Assembly: GCA_016190695.1 (NCBI GenBank)
Contig: JACPQC010000023.1
Coordinates: forward strand, 48,876 to 112,875
Direction: 5' to 3'
From: Chloroflexota bacterium
GTDB taxonomy: Bacteria > Chloroflexota > Dehalococcoidia > Dehalococcoidales > RBG-16-60-22
DNA length: 64,000 nt
A program made the translations under genes and the position numbers. The stretch's first letter is position 1, and every line of letters starts with the position of its first letter. Of the stretch, positions 24,094-31,617 are shown one piece after another. The notes below the pieces were generated by a model. That model saw only the letters and a list, made by a program, of their open reading frames with translations, was not told where the DNA came from and did no database searches.

Positions 24094-24123
24094 ATTGTAG
24101 GTAATTGAAAATAGAAAAGTCAA
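24094..24123 (-). promoter_or_regulatory. Promoter of the large surface protein gene (leaderless)
   Basis: Minus strand: TTGACT, 18-bp spacer, TACAAT. The -10 box ends 7 nt before ATG 24086; no ribosome binding site. Confidence 0.6.
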
Positions 24124-24187
24124 CCCCCGGAACGTTGACGCCAGCGCCCTCCCAAAAAGATTAAAGAAAAGCGCTTGCCACTGGAAT

Positions 24188-24549
24188 TCAGCGCTTTGTC
24201 AGCACGATTTTGCAGTCACCACCATCAAAGGCAACTTCGAAAAACGTAAAGAAGTCTATACGTCCAATCAAGAGAGGCGTCCTGTTCGACTCTCAGTAAA
24301 CAGGCATCTGACTGAAAACTCGTATGGACCTACTCTAAGCGAGATTCTTCCTTTGTAACAGGGCTGAGCTGTGCCTTCTATTCCTGTCATACTTGCATCA
24401 GCCGTTACAGGAAGAGGATTCCCAGTGAGAGTGGCAAGGTAATTGGGCAAGATTGTGCAATCAGCCCCTGAATCAAGGATAAATTCAAAGGCCTGGTATT
24501 TGCCGGACGATAGAAGGACGTCTACCTGTATGCCAGGATAGAACATCAA
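24188..24549 (-). pseudogene. Retropepsin-like aspartic protease, frameshifted near the 3' end
   Basis: The intact frame (24549-24268, 93 aa) contains the catalytic motif FILDSGADCTILP (Asp-Ser-Gly) typical of single-domain retropepsin-like proteases, then diverges to RTGRLS and a stop. In the shifted frame the sequence continues NRTPLLIGRIDFFTFFEVAF...KIVLTKR to a stop at 24188; the LLIGRxDFF block is the expected C-terminal motif of the family. The shift lies near 24285-24300. Either the gene is a recent pseudogene, it uses a programmed shift, or there is an assembly error. Its start overlaps the preceding small gene by 4 nt, forming a two-gene unit, as is often seen for these proteases with a small partner. 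Confidence 0.7.
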
Positions 24550-24785
24550 GCCGAAGGGCGTGGGAGACCTGGGGCAGGGAAACTCATATAGATGGCAACT
24601 AGATTCTCGGGAACAGTATGTTTGATCAACAGTTCCTTGTCACCGAGTAGTGCCTTTACCCGTGCGTTTTCAGCCAGGCTCTTTATGCTTGAAGAGGAAG
24701 CTATCTCCTCTCCTTTGTAGCAGGCGACAAAACCTACCCCGCGCGATTTCGAGTTTCCTGTTTTCTTGCCAGGCATATCAGTCAT
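24546..24785 (-). CDS. Small protein paired with the retropepsin-like gene
   Basis: 79-aa hydrophilic protein of the kind usually seen upstream of bacterial retropepsin-like genes. The central part (GFVACYKGEEIASSSSIKSL) resembles short DUF5678-like proteins that read 'vac.ge.v....l..l.......G'. I cannot assign a function; some such pairs are annotated near toxin-antitoxin loci, but I see no direct evidence for that. An ATG with a GGAGG-like site (GAGGTATG) begins it, and its stop overlaps the protease start by 4 nt. Base composition here is more A/T-rich than the flanks, suggesting horizontal transfer. Confidence 0.6.
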   Translation of the reverse strand: MTDMPGKKTGNSKSRGVGFVACYKGEEIASSSSIKSLAENARVKALLGDKELLIKHTVPENLVAIYMSFPAPGLPRPSA

Positions 24786-25032
24786 ACCTCCGTTTCGAAA
24801 ACTGACCTGCCCGTCCTTTCCCCCAAGACTTGTATTGAACCATTAGCAGGACGTTCAAAAACGGCAAAAGCTTATCACGCCCCTGGACAATTTGTCAATA
24901 ACCAGACCCAAACCAGGTTCTCTTGGTACTTTTATTTTATCAAAAAGGATGTGCAAAAATAATAAAATCTACTGCCCGAAAATAACATTTCCGGGAGGCT
25001 CCCGCCTGTTACCGGAATGATACCACCCGAAT
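24786..25032. other. A/T-rich intergenic region
   Basis: No gene visible. On the minus strand TTGACA occurs at about 24890, followed 15-17 nt later only by a poor -10 (TGATAA), which may serve the small gene at 24785. The stretch around 24925-24965 is strongly A/T-rich (TTTTATTTTATC, AAAATAATAAAATC). Confidence 0.4.
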
Positions 25033-25062
25033 TTGTCTTTACAAACAGGCTTCCATTATAAT
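25033..25062 (+). promoter_or_regulatory. Promoter of the 25108-26438 unit
   Basis: TTGTCT, 18-bp spacer, TATAAT, 45 nt before the TTG start at 25108. Confidence 0.55.
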
Positions 25063-25107
25063 CCTTCTGGTGCTCTGGCGGCTTAAGGCACCGGGGAGGA
25101 AGGCAAT

Positions 25108-25569
25108 TTGAGCGAAACGGTAGTCAACGCAATATTCTTGGGAGCGATCGCAGCGATGTTCGCTTTTAACCTTTACTGGCGGCAGCGCCGGGCGGAGAAA
25201 ACGCCTCTGGGACTGGTGGTAAGCGTTCTCTCCGAGGTCAATCACAACCAGAAGGTCATGAACAACTTTACCACCAACCGGAAGACCAGGAAACTCAAGA
25301 CGGCAAGCTGGCGGCGGAACCGCGTCCGGGCCGATTTTTTGCCCTACGAGCTTAAATCTTCGCTGGACCAGGCCAGCGAAATGGCCGGTGACGTCAATAA
25401 CCGGATAGATACCGCCAGAAAGCGCAACTCGGACAGCTATATGATCGGGGTTAACGTGGAGGCGGTAAAGGTCCCGCTGGCCCGCAGCCAGGAGCAACTG
25501 AAGGAATGGCTCATGGAGAACGCCTCGAAGCCGGAGTACGCCCCCAGGCGGCGCGGGCTGTTCGGCTAA
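25108..25569 (+). CDS. Uncharacterised membrane-anchored protein
   Basis: 153-aa protein with one N-terminal membrane helix (VVNAIFLGAIAAMFAFNLYW) followed by a basic, mostly helical cytoplasmic domain (NHNQKVMNNFTTNRKTRKLKTASWRRNR) and a heptad-like stretch. No family recognised. Start is TTG 25108, preceded by GAGGAAGG. The gene lies 23 nt upstream of the histone-deacetylase-fold gene on the same strand and shares its promoter, so the products may be functionally linked; nothing else supports that. Confidence 0.6.
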   Translation: MSETVVNAIFLGAIAAMFAFNLYWRQRRAEKTPLGLVVSVLSEVNHNQKVMNNFTTNRKTRKLKTASWRRNRVRADFLPYELKSSLDQASEMAGDVNNRIDTARKRNSDSYMIGVNVEAVKVPLARSQEQLKEWLMENASKPEYAPRRRGLFG

Positions 25570-25592
25570 GCGCTCCACAAGAAGCGGCCTCG

Positions 25593-26438
25593 ATGGTCAA
25601 GAGGACAGGCATCTTCTTCACCTACTTCCAGGGCGAAAGACTCCGCGACTTTCCCCAGGCCCTGGAGGGACTCCTGGACAGGGACAACGCCTCTTACTAC
25701 GACGCCCTCTATGAGTCCACTGCCGGCCTGAACTACCTGCTGCCTGCCCCGGAGGAGCTATTGCTCCGGGTGCATTCCCCTGCCATGGTGCGCCAGGTGA
25801 AGCTGACCGGAGATTACGAATCGGCGCTCTATTCGGCGGGCGGGACGGTACAGGCGGCTGAAGAGGTCCGGCGGGGGAATATCGATAACGCCTTCGTCTT
25901 TACCAGCTTCGGGGACCACCATGCCGGCAGGGACTTCTTCGGCGGCATGTGCTACTTTAACGGGGCCGCACTGGCCATCTCCGCTCTGAAAGAGAGGGGC
26001 GCGAGGCGGTTCGCCATAGTGGACACGGACTGCCACCACGCCGACGGCACCAGGGACATCTTCGGCGACGACCCTGATGTTCTCCACGTCTGCTTCTGCC
26101 ATTATGACCACGCCGATGGACTCAATAATGTGGACGTCCGCATCCCGGCGCCAACTTCGGACAAGGCGTACCTGGCCAGGGTGAGGCAGGAGTTCGTGCC
26201 CCGTGTGGAGTCCTTCCGCCCGGATTGCATCTTCTGGGAGTTCGGTTATGACGCCACCCGCGGCGAATACGGCGATAAAGGGCTGGGCCGGGACTGCCAT
26301 CTCGAGGTGGCCAGGGTGCTCAAGGATGCCGCCGACCGCGTTTGCCAGGGGCGGCTGGTGGTCATATTGTGCGGCGGGTCAGGGCGGGGCCTGGCCAGTT
26401 ACCTTATACCCCGGATAATCGCCTGCCTGGCGGGTTAG
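25593..26438 (+). CDS. Histone deacetylase-fold amidohydrolase
   Basis: 281-aa zinc amidohydrolase of the HDAC/AcuC/acetylpolyamine amidohydrolase superfamily. The charge-relay His pair is in FGDHHAGRDFFGGMCYFNGAALA (near residue 110), the zinc ligands are in VDTDCHHADGT (about residues 143-152, the DxDxHHxDG motif), and the Tyr/transition-state loop is FGYDATRGEYGDKG near residue 219. Shorter than most bacterial homologues (about 320-370 aa) because the N-terminal segment is reduced. Probable substrates are acetylated small amines or protein lysines; not resolvable here. The frame is open to 25506, but MVKRTGIFFTYF is the natural start. Linked to a small membrane protein gene upstream. Confidence 0.82.
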   Translation: MVKRTGIFFTYFQGERLRDFPQALEGLLDRDNASYYDALYESTAGLNYLLPAPEELLLRVHSPAMVRQVKLTGDYESALYSAGGTVQAAEEVRRGNIDNAFVFTSFGDHHAGRDFFGGMCYFNGAALAISALKERGARRFAIVDTDCHHADGTRDIFGDDPDVLHVCFCHYDHADGLNNVDVRIPAPTSDKAYLARVRQEFVPRVESFRPDCIFWEFGYDATRGEYGDKGLGRDCHLEVARVLKDAADRVCQGRLVVILCGGSGRGLASYLIPRIIACLAG

Positions 26439-26441
26439 CGT

Positions 26442-27080
26442 CTAGGCCACCGACCAGCAGTCGGCCAGCTTCAGTTTCCTCAAGTGGTTCTGCTTCAGCT
26501 CTCCGAAGCGCACCATGAAGGCGGTGGAGGTGATGCTCTCGGTGGACATGAGCAGGCCGTCCTCGCGGTTGTCGGTGTAATATCCCCGGCGCAGGCCCAC
26601 CTCGGCACACCCGTATTTGCGGTAGAGGTTCTGGGCCGGCGCGTTGGAGACCCGCACCTCGAGGGTGATGATGCGGGCGTTAAGCTGCTGCGCCAGTTCG
26701 ACTATGGATATCAGCAGCAACTCGCCAATGCCCCGGCGCTGGTAGCTCTTGCGCACGGCGATGTTGGTGATGTGGGCCTCGTCGGCCAGCAGCCAGATTC
26801 CGGCAAAACCGACGGCGTACTCGCTTTCAGAGGCGGCTGTCTCGGTCCGGGGCGGGACGCCCAGCCAGCACCTTACTCTGGTAAACAGGGAAGGGGAACG
26901 GGGGCGGGCCGGCTCCTCGGGTGTGCGCGTACAGGCGACGAGATAATGGGCAAGCTGGTTCTTGAGTTCATGGGCGTAATCCGCAGGCGGCCACTGCGTA
27001 GAAAAGGCCTCACGGTCAATCCTGGCAATTTCGGCCAGGTCCTCCCTGCGCATCGGCCGCACGTAATAGCGCAAAAACAT
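26442..27080 (-). CDS. GNAT acetyltransferase, RimI-like
   Basis: 212-aa acetyltransferase: N-terminal YVRPMRREDLAEIARIDREAFSTQWP, acetyl-CoA-binding motif V.KSYQRRGIGELLLISIVELAQ (Q/RxxGxG/A, near residue 140) and the RimI-type RVSNAPAQNLYRKYGCAEVGLRRGYYTDN. RimI acetylates ribosomal protein S18 or other protein N-termini. An insertion of about 30 residues (PEEPARPRSPSLFTRVRCWLG) lies between strands 3 and 4, and the C-terminus extends about 30 residues beyond RimI, so the assignment to RimI proper is tentative. Own promoter at 27114-27141; ends 3 nt from the convergent HDAC-fold gene. Confidence 0.82.
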   Translation of the reverse strand: MFLRYYVRPMRREDLAEIARIDREAFSTQWPPADYAHELKNQLAHYLVACTRTPEEPARPRSPSLFTRVRCWLGVPPRTETAASESEYAVGFAGIWLLADEAHITNIAVRKSYQRRGIGELLLISIVELAQQLNARIITLEVRVSNAPAQNLYRKYGCAEVGLRRGYYTDNREDGLLMSTESITSTAFMVRFGELKQNHLRKLKLADCWSVA

Positions 27081-27113
27081 TCCTCGTGTCTTATAGCTCT
27101 CAGTTGCAGGTTA

Positions 27114-27141
27114 ATTATAGCACAAGGCGTGTCATTGGCAA
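27114..27141 (-). promoter_or_regulatory. Promoter of the rimI-like gene
   Basis: Minus strand TTGCCA, 16-bp spacer, TATAAT, 33 nt before the ATG. Confidence 0.6.
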
Positions 27142-27232
27142 CACGTACCAAGCTATCCTTTCGCCTGCTCATTCGTTATAATATATGCACGGGGAGAACA
27201 GCGAACGATTGGAACAATCCTGGAGTTTTCAC

Positions 27233-27766
27233 GTGCAAAATGAGCAGGACCTCGTCCTTCGGGCGCAGCAGCGCGACGAGGCGGCGTTAACACAGTTATA
27301 TGAGGCTAATTTCGATAAGATTTACCGTTACGTTGTCATTAAAATAGGCGACCGGACAGAGGCGGAGGACATCAGCCAGCAGGTCTTCCTGAACGCCTTC
27401 AAGTCTATCTCCACCTTTAAACGGCAGCAGGGCATACCGTTCTCGGCCTGGCTGTACCGGATAGCCCACAACCAGGTGGTCGATTACCTGAGGAAAAAGG
27501 CGAAAAGGCCTGCCGTCCCCCTGGAAAAGGTGATGATACAGGCTGAAGATGACCCGACCATGACAGCGGAGAGAAATCTGGACATGGAGCAGTTAAGCCA
27601 GGCAGCCAGGCAGTTGACCAGCGCCCAGCGAGAGGTGATATCACTTCGTTTTGCTGGCGGCCTGTCGATCGCCGAAGTTGCCAGCGTTATGAGCAAGAGC
27701 GAGGGCGCGGTGAAGGCGTTGCAGCACAGCGCCATTGTGTCACTGCGCAAGCTCCTGTCGGTGTAG
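27233..27766 (+). CDS. ECF-type RNA polymerase sigma factor
   Basis: 177-aa sigma-70 protein with only regions 2 and 4. Region 2: LTQLYEANFDKIYRYVVIKIGDRTEAEDISQQVFLNAFKSI and FSAWLYRIAHNQVVDYLRKK (residues about 18-95). Region 4: LTSAQREVISLRFAGGLSIAEVASVMSKSEGAVKALQHSAI (residues about 125-165). A TATAAT box at 27177-27182 lies only 2 nt from an in-frame ATG (27185), so that ATG cannot be used from this promoter; GTG 27233 after TGGAG is preferred. Followed after 4 nt by a DUF5667-like membrane protein gene, the likely anti-sigma or signal partner. Confidence 0.88.
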   Translation: MQNEQDLVLRAQQRDEAALTQLYEANFDKIYRYVVIKIGDRTEAEDISQQVFLNAFKSISTFKRQQGIPFSAWLYRIAHNQVVDYLRKKAKRPAVPLEKVMIQAEDDPTMTAERNLDMEQLSQAARQLTSAQREVISLRFAGGLSIAEVASVMSKSEGAVKALQHSAIVSLRKLLSV

Positions 27767-27770
27767 TTGA

Positions 27771-28766
27771 ATGAACGGCAAAAGGACTGATGACATACTG
27801 AATATTTGCCTGGAGCGGCTGTTCCTTGGCGATACCATCGAACAGTGCCTGGCAAGCTATCCGGAGATGGCAGCCGAGCTTGAGCCGCTGCTGCGGACAG
27901 CCATGCTCTCCAGGCAGGCGGCGGCGATAAGTCCCCGCCCCGAGTTCCGGGCCAGGGCCAGGGCGGAGCTGCTCCGGTCAGTGTCGCAACGGCCTGAGCC
28001 GCGGCGGCGCTGGTTTGCCGCCTGGCAGCCCGCCTGGGTTACCTCACTGGTCGCGGTCCTCGTCCTGCTGCTGGCAGGAACGGGCACGGTGGCCGCCTCG
28101 GCCAACAGCATGCCCGATGAGCCGTTGTACCCGGTGAAGCTGGCCACAGAGACGGTACAGGTCACCCTGACCAGGTCACCCCTCGATAAGGCGGTGCTTT
28201 TTACCAGGCTGGCCGACCGCAGGGTGCGCGAGATAGCGGTCATGGCTGAGAAGGGCAAGGCCGGGGAAGTGGAGCGGGCGGCCCGCCGCCTGGATATCCA
28301 TCTGACACAGGTTGCCAGGCTCGCAGCCCCGGTGGGACAGGTAGTGGAGAGCGAGGGCGAGGTCACCATGATGGCCCCGGCAGAGTCCGAAGGCGAGATC
28401 AGCATAATGGCCCCGGCCCCCGAAGCGCCACCCGATGCAATCCCGGCCCCGGTAGCGCCGCCGCAGAGACCGAGACCGCCAGGTGTTCCCCCGGACGACA
28501 AAGAAAAGACGCGGCGTCCCGAAGGCGCCCCCGCAGAAAGGCCGGCACTGAAAGAGTCGCCTGGCCGCGGCCTGAAAGAGCAACAGGAACAGAAGCTGGA
28601 GAAGCGAGCTGAGCTTAAACGAAAGCTGTTGCAGCGCGCCAGTGAACACCCGGAGGTGCTGCTCAAGGTCATGGACAGGGCGCCGGAATCGGCCAAGCCG
28701 GCCCTGCGACGCGCCATCGAACGTTCCAGCCAGGGCTATCAGAAAGCCCTCGATTCACTGGAATAG
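27771..28766 (+). CDS. DUF5667-like membrane protein, probable ECF sigma partner
   Basis: 331-aa protein: a cytoplasmic N-terminal region (ILNICLERLFLGDTIEQCLASYPEMAAELEPLLRTA, residues about 9-45) typical of proteins encoded beside Chloroflexota/actinobacterial ECF factors. One membrane helix follows (SLVAVLVLLLAGTGTVAASANS, about residue 90), then the DUF5667 motif MPDEPLYPVKLATETVQVTLTRSP, a Pro/Ala-rich low-complexity stretch with two repeats of S-E-G-E-[VI]-[ST]-[MI]-M-A-P, and a charged helical C-terminus. An anti-sigma-like role is inferred from topology and the 4-nt spacing from the sigma gene. Confidence 0.75.
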   Translation: MNGKRTDDILNICLERLFLGDTIEQCLASYPEMAAELEPLLRTAMLSRQAAAISPRPEFRARARAELLRSVSQRPEPRRRWFAAWQPAWVTSLVAVLVLLLAGTGTVAASANSMPDEPLYPVKLATETVQVTLTRSPLDKAVLFTRLADRRVREIAVMAEKGKAGEVERAARRLDIHLTQVARLAAPVGQVVESEGEVTMMAPAESEGEISIMAPAPEAPPDAIPAPVAPPQRPRPPGVPPDDKEKTRRPEGAPAERPALKESPGRGLKEQQEQKLEKRAELKRKLLQRASEHPEVLLKVMDRAPESAKPALRRAIERSSQGYQKALDSLE

Positions 28767-28839
28767 CCGCGTTACCTGACTTGTTCAAAGAAGCTCAGCT
28801 GCAGGAACTGGAACAATTAGAGAAGCGAGAACGCCCCGC

Positions 28840-28942
28840 CATCGAAGGCTGGTATCCAGACCGCAAGGTGAACCGGAGCACACCGCCAAAAGGCACCATC
28901 AAGCAAGGCATGCAGCAGATTCCGGCCTGCGCGTGGAATGAC
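28840..28942. repeat. Degenerate palindromic dispersed repeat, copy 2
   Basis: Left arm CATCGAAGGCTGGTATCCAG (28840-28859) and right arm GATTCCGGCCTGCGCGTGGA continuing ATGAC (28919-28942) match the arms of the elements at 13831 and 63754, but here they are separated by about 60 nt. The surrounding 28767-29109 has no convincing gene; the open frame there has no ribosome site and runs through the repeat. Confidence 0.5.
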
Positions 28943-29109
28943 AGGAAATCTACTCCGGCATGCGGGTCGCTACTGCCAGCATCACTGTATCCCTTTTACC
29001 CTGCCACTAATCCCCAATTCCAATCCCGCAGGTGGGCCGGCATTTTTCGCCTCCAAAATCCCCCCGGACAAGGCCAATAAATTTTTCTCTGTCAGAGGCC
29101 GGAAAACTA

Positions 29110-29137
29110 TTGACAATCGACACGTTTAGAGTACAAT
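29110..29137 (+). promoter_or_regulatory. Promoter of the kamA/ATP-grasp operon
   Basis: TTGACA, 16-bp spacer, TACAAT. The local sequence is A/T-rich through 29180. It drives the six tightly packed genes 29190-34879; no other promoter is evident inside. Confidence 0.65.
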
Positions 29138-29189
29138 TTAATTGACTAGAACATCGATGTTATGAAATATATATCATGTTTAATTTAAC

Positions 29190-30644
29190 ATGAATGCGCA
29201 AGGGCGAATAAGATGTCGCCGGACCAGGTTATCGATACGGAAAAAACAAATAATAGAGAAAAAAAGGAGGAGAAAAAATCCCCAAGTGAAGATGTCAGCA
29301 AGAACCAGAGGTTCATCAATCCCTGTCGTGGCTGGCTCAGAAGAAACCGGTGTGGTGGCGGGCGGTGGCAACGAGGCTGGTGAGAAGCCTCCCAGTAAAA
29401 GCGCTTTTGACAACTTAGACGAAGAACCTCCGGGTATAACGGGCCGGCGCAGATTGTTCGCCGGCGTTCCGGACAAGTGCTGGAACGACTGGAAGTGGCA
29501 GTTCCGCAACCGTATTACCAGTGCCGAACAACTGGTCAAATTCCTTCCTCTCAGCGATGAAGAGCAGGCACAGCTCAGACTGGTCACCGAACTCTATCCC
29601 TTATCAATCACCCCCTATTACCTTTCTTTGATAGACCCCCAGGACCCCGAAGACCCCGTGCGCAAGCAGGCCATCCCTTCTATTCTTGAAATAAGCATGG
29701 GATGCCTGGGCATGGAAGACCCTCTGGAAGAGAAAAGACACTCGGTGGTGAAGGGGCTGGTGCACCGTTACCCTGACCGCGCCCTGATGGTGCTCACCGA
29801 TATCTGTCCCATGTTCTGCCGCCATTGCACCCGCAAGAGGGAATGGCAAAACGGCGGCTGGGTGCGCACCGCCGAAGAGATCAGCGCCATGCTCCGATAC
29901 ATCCGCCAGCATGAAGAGATCAGGGACGTCATCATCTCCGGCGGCGACCCGCTGACCCTCTCCACTGCCCGCCTGGAGGAGATTATACGGGAAGTCAGGG
30001 CGATAGAGCACGTTGAAATCATCCGCATCGGCACCAGGTTCCCCGTGGTGCTGCCCCAGCGGATAGACAGCGCGCTGTGCGCCATGCTGTCCAAATACGG
30101 GCCGGTATGGCTCAACACTCATTTCAACCATGTCAACGAGATAACGCCGGAAGCGGCCGCGGCCTGTGACCGCCTGCTGCGGAGCGGCGTGCCGGTGAAC
30201 AACCAGTCAGTCCTGCTCCGCGGTGTGAACGACAGCGTACAGGCGCAGACGCGGCTGGTCCAGGGGCTTCTCCGGGCCAAGGTGCGTCCCTATTACCTGT
30301 TCCAGTGTGACGAGGTGCAGGGCACAGAGCACCTGCGCACGCCGGTAGAGGTCGGCGTGGGAATAATCGAGGGGATGCGCGGGTACACCTCGGGCCTGGC
30401 CATCCCTACCTTTGTGATAGACCTGCCCCAGGGCGGCGGCAAGGTGCCCCTCTTGCCCGACTACGTCATCTCCCGGACGGAGGAGGAACTGGTGCTGAGG
30501 AACTACCAGGGCAAGGTCTTTCACTTCCGCAACCCCAGGCACCACATGCTGGTGGAAGCGCCGGTGGGGGCTGCGCCGATATCCGGTTTTAACTTTGAGC
30601 CACAGGAAACAGGCAATGAGGATCGGATTAGCATACGATCTTAA
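29190..30644 (+). CDS. KamA family radical SAM enzyme, probable lysine 2,3-aminomutase
   Basis: 484 aa if started at ATG 29190. Radical SAM cysteines C206, C210 and C213 (CPMFCRHC); PLP lysine K418 (PQGGGK); aspartates D374 (FQCDEVQG) and D411 (FVIDLPQGGGK). The intervals 206-374-411-418 equal those of Clostridium subterminale lysine 2,3-aminomutase (C125, D293, D330, K337), where both Asp bind the lysine epsilon-amino group; glutamate mutases replace them. Product is therefore probably beta-lysine. The C-terminal CxCxxC zinc motif of the clostridial enzyme is missing. The first 81 residues precede the conserved RRRLFAGVPDKCWNDWKWQ and are basic low-complexity, so the true start is uncertain; an AAGGAGGAG lies before GTG 29286. 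First gene of a six-gene operon. Confidence 0.88.
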   Translation: MNAQGRIRCRRTRLSIRKKQIIEKKRRRKNPQVKMSARTRGSSIPVVAGSEETGVVAGGGNEAGEKPPSKSAFDNLDEEPPGITGRRRLFAGVPDKCWNDWKWQFRNRITSAEQLVKFLPLSDEEQAQLRLVTELYPLSITPYYLSLIDPQDPEDPVRKQAIPSILEISMGCLGMEDPLEEKRHSVVKGLVHRYPDRALMVLTDICPMFCRHCTRKREWQNGGWVRTAEEISAMLRYIRQHEEIRDVIISGGDPLTLSTARLEEIIREVRAIEHVEIIRIGTRFPVVLPQRIDSALCAMLSKYGPVWLNTHFNHVNEITPEAAAACDRLLRSGVPVNNQSVLLRGVNDSVQAQTRLVQGLLRAKVRPYYLFQCDEVQGTEHLRTPVEVGVGIIEGMRGYTSGLAIPTFVIDLPQGGGKVPLLPDYVISRTEEELVLRNYQGKVFHFRNPRHHMLVEAPVGAAPISGFNFEPQETGNEDRISIRS

Positions 30645-31617
30645 GGAAGCGGTACGGGTGGAACAGGCCGCCGAAGACGCCCTGGAGGAATATGACTCCC
30701 AGGAGACGGTGAAGCTCGTCGAGGAGTCACTGCGAGAGTCGGGGCACGATACGGCGAGGCTGGGCGGGGGCACAGAGTTCCTGCGCAATATTCTCGCCGA
30801 AAAAGTCGACTTCGTTTTCAACATCGCCGAAGGGCGCGGCGCTTATCGCAGCCGGGAGTCCCAGGTACCCTCGGTCCTGGAGATGCTGGACATACCCTAC
30901 TCCGGCTCTGACCCCCAGTGCCTGGCCATATGCCTGGACAAGCCCCTGGCCAAGAAGCTGGCGGCGGCGGCCGGGGTGCGCACCCCTGAATGGCGCGTGA
31001 TAGACAAGGAAGCCGGCTTGCAGGGGATATCCCTCGATAGCTTCCCCTATCCGGCCATCGTCAAGCCCGCCTACGAAGGCTCCAGCAAGGGCATCCGGCT
31101 GAACTCGGTGGTGGAGGGGCCGGGGGAGGCGTCGGAAGCGGCGGGCCGGCTCTTGGAGCTATACCGGCAGCCGGTCATGCTGGAAGAGTACATCGATGGC
31201 GATGAGATCACGGTGGGAGTCATCGGCAATGCGGCGGCGGATGTGCTGGGAATTATGCACGTGATCCCCAGGGTGAAGCAGGGCCATTTCATCTACTCGC
31301 TGGAGGTCAAACGGGACTACCTGGACCTGGTCGAGTACGAATGCCCGCCGCACCTGGACAACGCCTTGATAACGGAACTGGAAGCGCTCAGTCTCGCTGC
31401 CTTCAGGTCGCTCGGCTGCCGCGATTTTGCCCGGCTGGACTTTCGCATCAGCCAGCAAGGAGCGCCCTATTTCATCGAGATAAACCCCCTGCCCGGCCTG
31501 GGAAGCTACAGCGACCTGGTGATAATGGCCGGGAAGATGGGGTGGTCCCACAGCAGACTGGTCGGTGCTGTGCTGGATGCTGCCCTGGAGAGGTATCCGC
31601 AGTGCGTCCGCGCATAG
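30616..31617 (+). CDS. ATP-grasp ligase 1 (D-Ala-D-Ala ligase-like)
   Basis: 333-aa ATP-grasp enzyme. N-terminal MRIGLAYDLKE and DFVFNIAEGRGAYRSRESQVP with PYSGSDP (residues about 60-100); ATP-binding KPAYEGSSKGI (about 152-163); EEYIDGDEITVGVIG; the Mg-binding end FARLDFRISQQGAPYFIEINPLPGLGSYSDL (about 270-305). These are the motifs of D-alanine-D-alanine ligases, but a peptidoglycan Ddl would not normally be coupled to a KamA gene, and the N-terminal substrate region differs (EGRG in place of the usual LHG..GEDG). It likely forms an amide between an amino acid and a beta-lysine-type substrate (inference). Starts 29 nt inside the end of kamA, with AGGAAA upstream. Confidence 0.85.
   Translation: MRIGLAYDLKEAVRVEQAAEDALEEYDSQETVKLVEESLRESGHDTARLGGGTEFLRNILAEKVDFVFNIAEGRGAYRSRESQVPSVLEMLDIPYSGSDPQCLAICLDKPLAKKLAAAAGVRTPEWRVIDKEAGLQGISLDSFPYPAIVKPAYEGSSKGIRLNSVVEGPGEASEAAGRLLELYRQPVMLEEYIDGDEITVGVIGNAAADVLGIMHVIPRVKQGHFIYSLEVKRDYLDLVEYECPPHLDNALITELEALSLAAFRSLGCRDFARLDFRISQQGAPYFIEINPLPGLGSYSDLVIMAGKMGWSHSRLVGAVLDAALERYPQCVRA

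Noticed and set aside
28781..29080. 99-codon frame downstream of the DUF5667-like gene
   Set aside because: It runs through the degenerate palindromic repeat and has no start signal.
31341..31601. 87-codon N-terminal extension of the second ATP-grasp protein
   Set aside because: Lies inside ligase 1 in another frame and is low in family resemblance; GTG 31602 with GGAGAGG is a better start.
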